NCBI GenBank assembly: GCA_033721915.1
Contig: JAWWAC010000016.1
Coordinates: 1 to 55,838 of the forward strand
Source of the DNA: REBR01 sp033721915
GTDB lineage: Bacteria > Pseudomonadota > Gammaproteobacteria > Pseudomonadales > Oleiphilaceae
Reading direction: 5' to 3'
Length of the DNA: 55,838 bases
Part shown: positions 15,362 through 23,615 of the stretch, one piece after another
Position numbering within the stretch: the stretch's first letter is position 1
Layout of the letters: each line of letters starts with the position of its first letter
The notes under the pieces: generated by a model
Told to the model about the DNA's origin: nothing
What the model saw: the letters and a program-made list of their open reading frames with translations, nothing else
Database searches by the model: none
Translations under genes and position numbers: made by a program

Positions 15362-18300
15362 ATGGCCGAACAGGACAGTGCCTGGAAAAACGCCATCCGA
15401 CAGCAACTCAGCCAGTGCCGCCAATGGGAGGCAGGCCGCATACTGCGCCGCCTTGGCAAGGCCCGGCTGGCCGAGCGGGAAAAACAGCAGGTGGAGCAGT
15501 GGCTGGAGAAGGGGCTGGAGTCCTGCCGTGAGCGTGAAGCCATCCGCCCTCTGATCCGTTACCCGGAGCAGCTGCCGGTCTCTGAGCGCTCGGCAGACAT
15601 CCGCGAGCTGATCGAGCGGCACCAGGTGGTGATCGTGGCCGGCGAGACCGGCTCCGGCAAGACCACACAGCTGCCCAAGATCTGCCTGGAGGCGGGCCGT
15701 GGCCGTCGCGGCCTGATCGGCCACACACAGCCACGGCGCATTGCCGCCCGCACCGTGTCACAGCGACTGGCGGAGGAGATGCAGACCCCGGTGGGGGAAC
15801 AGGTGGGCTACCAGGTGCGCTTCACGGACCAGACATCCCCCCGCTCACTGATCAAAGTAATGACCGACGGCATACTGCTGGCGGAGCTGGACCGAGACCG
15901 CTTCCTGGACCGCTACGACACCCTCATCATCGACGAGGCCCACGAGCGCAGCCTCAATATCGACTTCCTGCTGGGGGCGCTGAAGCAGATCCTGCCGAAA
16001 CGGCCGGACCTCAAGCTGATTATCACCTCCGCCACCATCGAGCTGGACCGCTTCAGCCGCCATTTCCAGCAGGCGCCGGTGGTGGAGGTGACAGGCCGCA
16101 CCTACCCGGTGGAGGTGCGCTACCGGCCACTGACGGACGATTCACAGGACGACAGTGGCTGGCCCGGCGCCATCGAGTCGGCGGTGGCGGAGATCGAGGC
16201 CCATGAGAAGGACACCGGCAAGCCCCCCGGGGATGTGCTGGTGTTTCTTCCCGGTGAGCGGGATATCCGACTGGTCTCCAGGGCACTGCGTCACGCCGAG
16301 CTGCGCCACACCGAGGTGCTGCCCCTGTACGCCCGTCTGAGCGCCCGTGAGCAGAACCGGGTGTTCCAGAACCACAGCGGCCGTCGCATCGTGCTGGCCA
16401 CCAACGTGGCGGAAACCTCACTGACGGTGCCCGGCATCCGCTATGTGATCGACACCGGGCTGGCCCGTCTGAGCCGCTACAGCGTGCGCTCAAAGATACA
16501 GCGGCTGCCCATCGAGCCCATCTCACAGGCCAGCGCCAACCAGCGCAAGGGCCGCTGCGGCCGTGTGGCGCCGGGCATCTGCTTCCGTCTCTATGACGAG
16601 AGCGATTTCAACAACCGCCCTGAGTACACGGACCCGGAAATCCGCCGCACCAATCTCGCCTCGGTAATACTGCAAATGGCCCAGATGCGACTGGGTGACA
16701 TCCGCCGATTCCCCTTTATCGACGCGCCGGATGGGCGTCTGATCAATGACGGCTACAAGCTGCTTGAGGAGCTGGGTGCGGTGAATGGCGGCCGTAAATT
16801 GACACCGGCGGGGCGGGCCATGGCCCGTTTGCCGGTGGACCCGCGCCTGGCCCGCATGCTGCTGGAAGCCAGTGACCGGGGGGCGCTGCGTGAGGTGCTC
16901 ATCATCTGTGCCGGCCTGAGCATACAGGACCCCCGCGATCGCCCCGCCGACCGTCAGCAGGCGGCGGACCAGGCCCACCAGGTGTACAGCGATCCGGAGT
17001 CAGACTTTGTGGCACTGATCCGTCTCTGGGAGCGCTTTGAGTCCCAGCGACAGGACCTGTCACAGAACCAGCTGCGCAAATGGTGCCAGAAGCAGTTTCT
17101 CAACTACCTGCGCCTGCGGGAGTGGCGCGAGGTGCACCACCAGCTGGCCCTGATGGCCCGTGAGCAGGGACTGCAGCTCAATCGTGAGCCGGCGGAGAGC
17201 GCACCGCTGCACCAGTCACTGCTCAGCGGGCTGCTGGGTCAGGTGGCGGTGAAGGAAGAAAAGCGGGAGTACCTGGGCACCCGCAACCGCAAGCTGCGCA
17301 TCTTCCCGGGCTCCCCACTGGTGAAGACCGCCCCCAAGTGGATCATGGCGGCGGAGGTGATGGAAACCAGCCAGGTGTTCGCCAAGACCGTGGCCCGTAT
17401 CGAGCCGGACTGGATCGAGCCACTGGCGTCTCACATTATCAAGCGCCAATATGCCGAGCCCCACTGGGAGCGCAAGCGGGCCCAGGTGATCGCACTGGAA
17501 ACCCAGACCCTGTACGGCCTGACCATTGTCTCGGGGCGGCGTGTGGGCTATGCCAGTATTGACCCTGAGACCAGCCGGGAGATCTTTATCCGCCGCGCCC
17601 TGGTGGAGGGGGATTACAGCACCAAAGCCCCCTTTGTGCGGGCCAACCAGGCACTGACCGCCACCGTGGAGGCCCTGGAGGAGAAGGTGCGCCGCCGTGA
17701 CCTGCTGGTGGACGAGGAAACCCTGTTCCAGTTCTACCACGAGCGTCTGCCGGCGGAGATTGTCAGCGGCCGTCACTTCGAGACCTGGTGGAAGTCACTG
17801 GACTCAGACCCGCTCAAGGCACTGGAGCTGACGGAGGAGGACGTACTGGCACGGCCCCGTGACCCGGGCCAGGAGGAGCAGTACCCGGACCAGTTGCACT
17901 GGTCCGGACTGAGTTATGAGTTGCGCTACCACTTCGCCCCCGGTGCCGAGGACGACGGTGTCAGTATCCGGGTCCCCCTGATGGCCCTCAAGCAGCTGCC
18001 CATGCACCGTCTGGAATGGCTGGTGCCGGGTCTGCTGCGGGAGAAGTGCATCCAGCTGGTGAAGGGGCTGCCCAAGTCACTGCGGCGCAACTTTGTGCCG
18101 GTGCCGGACTTTGTGGACGCCGCACTGGCAAACATGACCCCCTGCAATGAGCCACTGACAGAGCGGCTGGGTGCGGAACTGACCCGCATGACCGGCGTGA
18201 AGATCCCGCCGGAGCAGTGGAACAGCGGGGCACTGCTGCCCCATCTGCGCATGAACATACAGCTGCTGGACGAGCGGGGCGGCCTGCTGGCCCAGAGCCG

Positions 18301-19264
18301 GGACCTGTCGGCACTGCGGGCCCGTTTTGAGTCCCAGGCGGATTCGGCACTGGCCCGGACCAGCGCCCGGGAAGGGGAGGGGGACTCCGGCGAGGGCCCT
18401 GCGGAAACCCCGGAGTGGAATTTCCAGAGCCTGCCGGAGAAGCGCCAGACCCGACAGGGCGGCATGGCCGTGACCGTCTACCCGGTACTGGAGGATCAGG
18501 GCCGGGCCGTGCGACAGAGCCAGGTGCTGGACCCGGCCCGTGCCGAGGCCATCAACCGCCGTGGCGTCGCCCGTCTGCTGCTCAACCGCCTTGGCAACGC
18601 ACTGGACGACATGGACCGGCGCTATCCGGAGTTCAAGAAGGCGGCACTGCTGTTTGCCCCTTACGGAAAGCGCCAGCCACTGCTGGACGACCTGCTGATG
18701 GCCACCGCCATGGGGCACTTCCTGCCCGAGGACCAGCCACTGCCACGGGACCGTGACGCCTTTGAGGCGCTGTTTCAGGAACACCGTGACCGCTTCCACG
18801 AGGCACTGGGTGAGAATGTGCAGCTGCTGCACCAGACACTGGAGCGTCACCACCGGGTCATGAAGGGGCTCAAGGGCAAGATCCCCCTGTCACTGGCCCA
18901 GAGCCTGGCGGACCTGAAATTCCAGATGAGCCATCTGGTGTACCCGGGCTTTCTGCAGGACACGCCCAGCCGCTGGCGGCCCAGGCTGCCGGTGTATATG
19001 CAGGCGGCCCTGATCCGTCTGGAGAAGATGCCCCGTGAGGCGGGCCCGGAAAGGGAATTCCTGCACCGTTTCGAGCCTTTCTGGCAGCGTTATGTGGAGC
19101 GTCGCGAAGCGCTGGCGCTGCAGGGTGTGCACAGCGAGGCGCTGGTGGAGTACCGCTGGATGCTGGAGGAGTACCGGGTGTCGTACTTTGCCCAGCAGCT
19201 GGGCACTGCCGTCACCGTGTCGCCTCAGCGCCTGGAAAAACAGTGGCAGAAGGTGCAAAGCTGA
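15362..19264 (+). CDS. hrpA: ATP-dependent RNA helicase HrpA (DEAH box)
   Basis: At 1300 residues it equals E. coli HrpA. It has Walker A GETGSGKTT (about 94-102), DEAH (191-194), SAT in LIITSATIELDRF, the motif VI QRKGRCGR, a winged-helix/ratchet region and the long C-terminal HrpA-specific domain (DUF3418-type). The frame is open upstream to 15272, but that start lies inside the fadD terminator, so I chose MAEQDSAW at 15362. HrpA processes some mRNAs and has been linked to rescue of collided ribosomes. It is probably monocistronic. Confidence 0.95.
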   Translation: MAEQDSAWKNAIRQQLSQCRQWEAGRILRRLGKARLAEREKQQVEQWLEKGLESCREREAIRPLIRYPEQLPVSERSADIRELIERHQVVIVAGETGSGKTTQLPKICLEAGRGRRGLIGHTQPRRIAARTVSQRLAEEMQTPVGEQVGYQVRFTDQTSPRSLIKVMTDGILLAELDRDRFLDRYDTLIIDEAHERSLNIDFLLGALKQILPKRPDLKLIITSATIELDRFSRHFQQAPVVEVTGRTYPVEVRYRPLTDDSQDDSGWPGAIESAVAEIEAHEKDTGKPPGDVLVFLPGERDIRLVSRALRHAELRHTEVLPLYARLSAREQNRVFQNHSGRRIVLATNVAETSLTVPGIRYVIDTGLARLSRYSVRSKIQRLPIEPISQASANQRKGRCGRVAPGICFRLYDESDFNNRPEYTDPEIRRTNLASVILQMAQMRLGDIRRFPFIDAPDGRLINDGYKLLEELGAVNGGRKLTPAGRAMARLPVDPRLARMLLEASDRGALREVLIICAGLSIQDPRDRPADRQQAADQAHQVYSDPESDFVALIRLWERFESQRQDLSQNQLRKWCQKQFLNYLRLREWREVHHQLALMAREQGLQLNREPAESAPLHQSLLSGLLGQVAVKEEKREYLGTRNRKLRIFPGSPLVKTAPKWIMAAEVMETSQVFAKTVARIEPDWIEPLASHIIKRQYAEPHWERKRAQVIALETQTLYGLTIVSGRRVGYASIDPETSREIFIRRALVEGDYSTKAPFVRANQALTATVEALEEKVRRRDLLVDEETLFQFYHERLPAEIVSGRHFETWWKSLDSDPLKALELTEEDVLARPRDPGQEEQYPDQLHWSGLSYELRYHFAPGAEDDGVSIRVPLMALKQLPMHRLEWLVPGLLREKCIQLVKGLPKSLRRNFVPVPDFVDAALANMTPCNEPLTERLGAELTRMTGVKIPPEQWNSGALLPHLRMNIQLLDERGGLLAQSRDLSALRARFESQADSALARTSAREGEGDSGEGPAETPEWNFQSLPEKRQTRQGGMAVTVYPVLEDQGRAVRQSQVLDPARAEAINRRGVARLLLNRLGNALDDMDRRYPEFKKAALLFAPYGKRQPLLDDLLMATAMGHFLPEDQPLPRDRDAFEALFQEHRDRFHEALGENVQLLHQTLERHHRVMKGLKGKIPLSLAQSLADLKFQMSHLVYPGFLQDTPSRWRPRLPVYMQAALIRLEKMPREAGPEREFLHRFEPFWQRYVERREALALQGVHSEALVEYRWMLEEYRVSYFAQQLGTAVTVSPQRLEKQWQKVQS

Positions 19265-19288
19265 CAGCCGTGACGGGTGTGTTACTAT
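19261..19288 (+). promoter_or_regulatory. Putative promoter of the KAS III-like gene
   Basis: CTGACA (19261-19266, overlapping the hrpA stop) and TACTAT (19283-19288) are 16 bases apart. A start near 19296 leaves about 70 bases before the GTG at 19367. Confidence 0.4.
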
Positions 19289-19366
19289 TGTCCACAATGA
19301 GACAACCATACACCCTGACCGGGTTCCGGCCTTGCCGGACCCGCCACAGAGAATAAGAGGGTTTCC

Positions 19367-20518
19367 GTGACAACATCCACCCCGTCTGACTCAGCCAGCG
19401 CCACCGTCATCAGTGGCAGCGGCCTTTATGCGCCGCCTGCCGTGATCAGCAACGAGGAGCTGGTGGCCTCCTACAATGCTTATGTGGAACTGCACAACAG
19501 TCGCTATCAGCAGGAAATCGAGCGGGGAGAGCGCGCCGCGCTGCAACCCTCGGCGGCGGAGTTTATCGAGAAGGCCTCCGGCATCAAACGCCGCCATGTG
19601 GTGGACAAGGCAGGCGTGCTCGACCCGGAGCGCATGCGCCCCATTATCCCGGACCGTCCCGACAGCGAACCCAGTGTGCAGTGCGAAATGGCCGTGGCCG
19701 CCTGCAACCAGGCTTTCGAGGACGCCGGCATCAGTGCCGCCGACGTGGATGCGGTCATCGTGGCCTGCTCCAACATGCAGCGCCCCTATCCGGCCATCGC
19801 CGTTGAAGTGCAGGACGCCCTGGGTGTGGAGGGCTTTGCCTACGACATGAATGTGGCCTGCAGCTCCGCCACCTTCGGCATACAGGCGGCGGTCAATGCC
19901 ATCCAGACCGGAAATGCCCGCACCGTCCTGGTGGTCAGCCCCGAGATCTGCAGTGGCCACCTGAATTTCACGGACCGTGACAGCCACTTTATCTTCGGCG
20001 ATGCCTGCACCGCCGTGGTGGTGCAGTCCGCCGCCGATGTGGCCCCCGGCAAGGGCTACGAGGTGCTGGGCACACGCCTCAAGACGAAATATTCCAACAA
20101 CATCCGCAACAACTTCGGTTTCCTCAACCGGGGTGATGAGCGGGGTATCGGCCAGCCGGACAAGCTGTTTGTGCAGCAGGGGCGCAAGGTCTTCAAGGAA
20201 GTCTCGCCACTGGTGGCGTCACTGATCGGCGAGCACCTGGCCAGCCATGACCTGGCGGCCACGGATCTGCGCCGTCTCTGGCTGCACCAGGCCAACCTGA
20301 ACATGAACCAGCTGATCGCCCGGCGGGTTCTGGGCCGTGATGCCACGGAAGACGAGGCGCCGGTGATACTGGATGAATACGCCAATACCAGCTCCGCCGG
20401 TTCCATCATTGCCTTCCATCAGCACAGCCGTGATCTGGCGGCGGGGGACCTGGGGGTCATCTGCTCCTTCGGTGCCGGCTACTCCATTGGCAACGTGATT
20501 GTGCGCAAGCGCGGTTGA
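19367..20518 (+). CDS. Beta-ketoacyl-ACP synthase III-like condensing enzyme
   Basis: This 383-residue thiolase-fold enzyme carries the Cys-His-Asn triad of KAS III: C165 in NVACSSATFG, H307 in WLHQAN and N340 in YANTSSAGS. It is longer than housekeeping FabH (about 317) because of extra sequence near the N terminus (about 30-110). That resembles the Pseudomonas enzymes that condense medium-chain acyl-CoA, including the PA3286-type shunt from beta-oxidation to fatty acid synthesis. The GTG start has an AAGAGG ribosome site at about 19355-19360. It stands alone between hrpA and a convergent thioesterase gene. The exact acyl primer cannot be read from sequence. Confidence 0.85.
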   Translation: MTTSTPSDSASATVISGSGLYAPPAVISNEELVASYNAYVELHNSRYQQEIERGERAALQPSAAEFIEKASGIKRRHVVDKAGVLDPERMRPIIPDRPDSEPSVQCEMAVAACNQAFEDAGISAADVDAVIVACSNMQRPYPAIAVEVQDALGVEGFAYDMNVACSSATFGIQAAVNAIQTGNARTVLVVSPEICSGHLNFTDRDSHFIFGDACTAVVVQSAADVAPGKGYEVLGTRLKTKYSNNIRNNFGFLNRGDERGIGQPDKLFVQQGRKVFKEVSPLVASLIGEHLASHDLAATDLRRLWLHQANLNMNQLIARRVLGRDATEDEAPVILDEYANTSSAGSIIAFHQHSRDLAAGDLGVICSFGAGYSIGNVIVRKRG

Positions 20519-20525
20519 TCGCCCG

Positions 20526-20546
20526 GGCCGGCGTCTCACGCCGGCC
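20526..20546 (+). terminator. GC-rich hairpin between convergent genes
   Basis: GGCCGGCGT and ACGCCGGCC form a 9-bp stem with a 3-base loop, between the KAS III stop (20518) and the thioesterase stop (20555). There is no T-run in either direction, so it may be a weak two-way terminator or a transcript-end stabiliser. Confidence 0.5.
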
Positions 20547-20554
20547 ACTGTGAA

Positions 20555-20965
20555 CTACTCTGCAGCCAGGGCACGGAGTTCATCGGGCAGGGCCGTGGAG
20601 CCACGGGTTTCATGGTCAAACCACACCACCTTGGCGTATCCTTCAGCGTATGGCTGTTGCGTGTCGTTATCCACCAGTTGGTAGAAGGTCTCCAGGCTGG
20701 TTGTGCCGGCCCTGCCGGTGAGCAGCTCCACACGCACATTGGCCGGGTAGCCCATTTCACGCAGGAAGGTGGCGCCGGTGGTGATGATAATGGGCCCAGT
20801 GCCCGTCCCGTCCGCCGAGAGGGACAGCGAGGTCAGCCACTGGATCCGCGCCTCTTCAAACAGCCGGAAATAAACGGTGTTGTTGACATGGCCGTAGGCA
20901 TCCATGTCCCCCCACTTGATGGGGATGACCAGGGAAAAAACGGGGCGCTCTGTGTTACCACTCAT
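20555..20965 (-). CDS. Acyl-CoA thioesterase, hotdog fold (4HBT family)
   Basis: The 136-residue protein has the 4-hydroxybenzoyl-CoA/YbgC-type thioesterase signature WGDMDAYGHVNN (about residues 18-29), with the catalytic Asp and the following helix FRLFEEARIQWL. The ATG at 20965 gives the family's usual length. An open frame further upstream adds 45 residues without similarity. It probably hydrolyses acyl-CoA in the cytoplasm, but chain length is unknown. It is convergent with the KAS III-like gene and divergent from mlaA, in a lipid-related neighbourhood. Confidence 0.88.
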   Translation of the reverse strand: MSGNTERPVFSLVIPIKWGDMDAYGHVNNTVYFRLFEEARIQWLTSLSLSADGTGTGPIIITTGATFLREMGYPANVRVELLTGRAGTTSLETFYQLVDNDTQQPYAEGYAKVVWFDHETRGSTALPDELRALAAE

Positions 20966-20969
20966 GGCT

Positions 20970-21050
20970 GTGTCTCCAGATTGTTCGTATGATCGCCTTT
21001 GTGTGCCGGCCTGGACCGATGGGATTCTGCCAGTCTTTGACTGGAGACAC
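20970..21050. repeat. Separated 10-bp inverted repeat between thioesterase and mlaA
   Basis: GTGTCTCCAG (20970-20979) and CTGGAGACAC (21041-21050) are perfect complements 61 bases apart. They lie in the divergent region and could be paired operators or the base of an RNA stem in the thioesterase leader. Confidence 0.6.
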
Positions 21051-21132
21051 CGCAAACCGGGAATCCAGAGAGCCGGGTATCGGCAAAAAAACAGCGCCAT
21101 TGTTGGTGAGCAACGTGGTCAATGCAATGGCC

Positions 21133-21154
21133 TTTGGCCTCCTTTGCGGCCAAA
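21133..21154 (+). promoter_or_regulatory. Hairpin in the mlaA leader
   Basis: TTTGGCC (21133-21139) pairs with GGCCAAA (21148-21154) around an 8-base loop. It ends just before the GGGAGAAA ribosome-site region and 16 bases before the ATG. It could affect translation of mlaA. Confidence 0.4.
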
Positions 21155-21170
21155 CTGGGAGAAACCCTGA

Positions 21171-22037
21171 ATGCCAAACCTCCGCCGTGTTTTGCAAGCT
21201 TTACCCCTGCTGCTGTGTCTGGTGACGCTGTCCGCCATGGCCCAGACCGCACAGGCACAGGATTCTCCGGATCCGGGCTCGTCACCGGAGCGGGAAACCG
21301 CCAGTCAGCCTGAGGAGGGCGGCTCCGGCGATTCCGACCCCTTTGGCAGCGAGATGGGAGACCCGGCCGACGCCCGTGTCACGGCCGAGGACGACCCCTT
21401 CGAGGGCATCAACCGCCGCATCTTCACCTTCAACGACTTTGTCGACCGTACTATTCTGCTGCCGGCGGCCAGGGGCTACCGGGCCGTCACGCCGCCCGTC
21501 ATCAACTCCGGTATCACCAATGTATTCTCCAACCTGGGCGAGCTGGAAAATATCCTCAACAGCCTGCTCCAGGGCAAGGGCGAGGCCGCTCTGATTTCCA
21601 CGGGCCGATTTGTGTTCAACAGCACCTTTGGTCTGCTGGGTTTTTTCGATGTGGCCAGCCACTTTGAGCTGCCTTACCAGGATGAGGATTTCGGCCAGAC
21701 ACTGGGCACCTGGGGTGTGGCGCAGGGGCCCTACCTGATGGTGCCCTTTTTCGGCCCCTCCACACCCCGTGACGCCACCGGGTTTGGAGTGGACATGCTC
21801 TACCCGAGGCCCAGTGATGCCATCCCCAGGCCGGAATACTACTTCATGAGGGGGCTGTGGGTGCTGGATCTGCGCTCGGATCTGATCCCGGCCGAGCAAC
21901 GAATCACCGGAGACCGCTATACTTTTATCCGTAATGCCTATTTACAGCGTCGTGAGTATCAGGTCCGGGATGGCCGTATCCAGAACGACCCCTTTGCCAG
22001 TGGGGACGACGAAGACCTGATGCTGGATGATTTCTGA
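21171..22037 (+). CDS. mlaA: MlaA/VacJ family phospholipid transport protein
   Basis: The 288-residue protein contains the MlaA domain from about residue 75, opening with DDPFEGINRRIFTFND, and later segments typical of the family (TWGVAQGPYLMVPFFGPST, VDMLYPRPSD). MlaA sits in the inner leaflet of the outer membrane and removes mislocalised phospholipids, handing them to MlaC. The N terminus is a signal peptide ending around AQA-QD. It lacks a proper lipobox: the only Cys (LLLC) sits mid-segment with Leu at -1, so lipidation is doubtful. An acidic Ser/Gly/Pro linker (about 30-72) precedes the domain. The downstream patatin gene starts 32 bases later and is likely co-transcribed. Confidence 0.92.
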   Translation: MPNLRRVLQALPLLLCLVTLSAMAQTAQAQDSPDPGSSPERETASQPEEGGSGDSDPFGSEMGDPADARVTAEDDPFEGINRRIFTFNDFVDRTILLPAARGYRAVTPPVINSGITNVFSNLGELENILNSLLQGKGEAALISTGRFVFNSTFGLLGFFDVASHFELPYQDEDFGQTLGTWGVAQGPYLMVPFFGPSTPRDATGFGVDMLYPRPSDAIPRPEYYFMRGLWVLDLRSDLIPAEQRITGDRYTFIRNAYLQRREYQVRDGRIQNDPFASGDDEDLMLDDF

Positions 22038-22069
22038 GTGACCCGTTTTAAGCTGTAACGGAGACCGCC

Positions 22070-23536
22070 ATGGCCAGTAAGACACAGTATTACCGACGTC
22101 AATTGCAGAAGGCTCGCACCTACGAGCAGTGGAAAGCCGCGGCACTGGAGCTGGATTATCTGCAGGGCAATGTGGAGTGGAAGGAAACCTTCTCCAGCGA
22201 TCTGTACAACTACGAGCTGATCCATGATCGTCTCAACGAGCTGAGAAAACACCACCAGGCGGGCAACTTCCAGCAACTGCAGCGGGCCATCCGTGAGGGG
22301 CTGCATCACGACCTGGGCAATATTGCCGATCCGCAGCTGTACCGACAGAGTCATGTGGGGACCAAACATCTGATCGAGATGTATCTCAACCAGGTGTGCG
22401 AATCCATACGCCTGTTGTGCGAGACCCGGGTGCCGGGAATGAGCCGTGCCGACAAGCTGGACTTCTTCAAGGACACACTGCTCAGCTACGGCCGCCCGGC
22501 ACTGTTGCTCAGCGGCGGTGCCACTCTGGGCATGTTCCACCTGGGTGTGGTCAAGGCCCTCTGGGAGCGGGACCTGTTGCCACAGGTGATTTCCGGCTCC
22601 AGTGCCGGTGCCATTGTGGCGGCCATGGCCGGTACCCACACCGACGAGGAACTCGGTGAGATGCTCGACCCGGACAACCACAACCTCAAGGCCTGGCGCT
22701 GGAAGGGGCTGCTGAGCGGGCTCCAGGGCAAGGGCTTCATGGACCAGGGCACACTGGAAGCCTGCCTGCGTGAAAACATCGGCGAGCACAGTTTCGAGGA
22801 GGCTTACCGCCGGACCGGACGCTCCATCAACATCAGCGTCTCACCCAGCCAGAGCCAGCAGTTTGCCCGGCTTCTCAGTGGCTATACCTCCCCCTACATG
22901 CTGGTCTGGAGTGCCGCACTGGCCTCCGCCGCCGTGCCCGGGGTGTTTCCTCCGGTGCAGCTGATGAAAAAGGACTACACCGGCGCCCGCGTGCCCTATA
23001 TGCCCAGGCTGCGGTTTGTGGATGGCTCGGTGGTCAGTGACCTGCCCATTGAACGGCTGATGCACCTGTACGACGTCAATTTCACACTGGTCAGCCAGGC
23101 CAACCCCCATGTGGTGCCATTCCTGAAGCTGCTGGACAATAACCGCAAAAAGACCCTCGGCAACCTGCCGGCGCGTATTCTCCGTGCCGAGGTGGGCTTC
23201 CATGGCCGGGCCCTGACGGATTTTCTGCGCTCAAGGGCCAGGCCGGAACTGTCACGGCAGGTGTTTGGCCATATCCACACCATACTGGCACAGCGCTACT
23301 ACGGGGATGTTACCATCGCCCCACCTGGCTACGGACTGCGCCATTACCGGCGCATGCTCTCCAACCCCACGCCGGAATTCGTGCGGGAAATGATGCTGGC
23401 CGGTGAGCGGGCCACCTGGCCGGAGATCGCCCGGATCCGCAGTCATGGCAAGATTTCCAGCACACTGGAGCAGTGTATTGCCCGTCTCAAGGACGATTCA
23501 GTGAGCCGTGCCTCGATTCACGTGATTGCCGGATGA
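22070..23536 (+). CDS. Patatin-like phospholipase with N-terminal DUF3336
   Basis: The 488-residue protein has a DUF3336 region (about 1-140), then a patatin domain with an oxyanion loop GGATLGMFHLG (about 149-159), the nucleophile in GSSAG (S178) and the catalytic Asp in DGS (D318). DUF3336-patatin proteins include eukaryotic triacylglycerol lipases (Tgl/SDP1 type) and bacterial lipases acting on neutral or membrane lipids. It follows mlaA closely with a CGGAGA ribosome site. There is no signal peptide, so it probably acts in the cytoplasm or at the inner membrane. The substrate is not known. Confidence 0.88.
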   Translation: MASKTQYYRRQLQKARTYEQWKAAALELDYLQGNVEWKETFSSDLYNYELIHDRLNELRKHHQAGNFQQLQRAIREGLHHDLGNIADPQLYRQSHVGTKHLIEMYLNQVCESIRLLCETRVPGMSRADKLDFFKDTLLSYGRPALLLSGGATLGMFHLGVVKALWERDLLPQVISGSSAGAIVAAMAGTHTDEELGEMLDPDNHNLKAWRWKGLLSGLQGKGFMDQGTLEACLRENIGEHSFEEAYRRTGRSINISVSPSQSQQFARLLSGYTSPYMLVWSAALASAAVPGVFPPVQLMKKDYTGARVPYMPRLRFVDGSVVSDLPIERLMHLYDVNFTLVSQANPHVVPFLKLLDNNRKKTLGNLPARILRAEVGFHGRALTDFLRSRARPELSRQVFGHIHTILAQRYYGDVTIAPPGYGLRHYRRMLSNPTPEFVREMMLAGERATWPEIARIRSHGKISSTLEQCIARLKDDSVSRASIHVIAG

Positions 23537-23562
23537 CAGTGCGCCCCGTGCGCCGCTATGAT
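23533..23562 (+). promoter_or_regulatory. Putative promoter of gspAB
   Basis: ATGACA (23533-23538) and TATGAT (23557-23562), each five of six to consensus, are 18 bases apart. The -35 overlaps the patatin stop codon. A start near 23569 gives a leader of about 47 bases to the gspA ATG. Confidence 0.5.
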
Positions 23563-23615
23563 GGGGCCATTCCACCGTGGCCCCTGGGGCTGCGGTCTTG
23601 ATCCGGATCGGTCCC

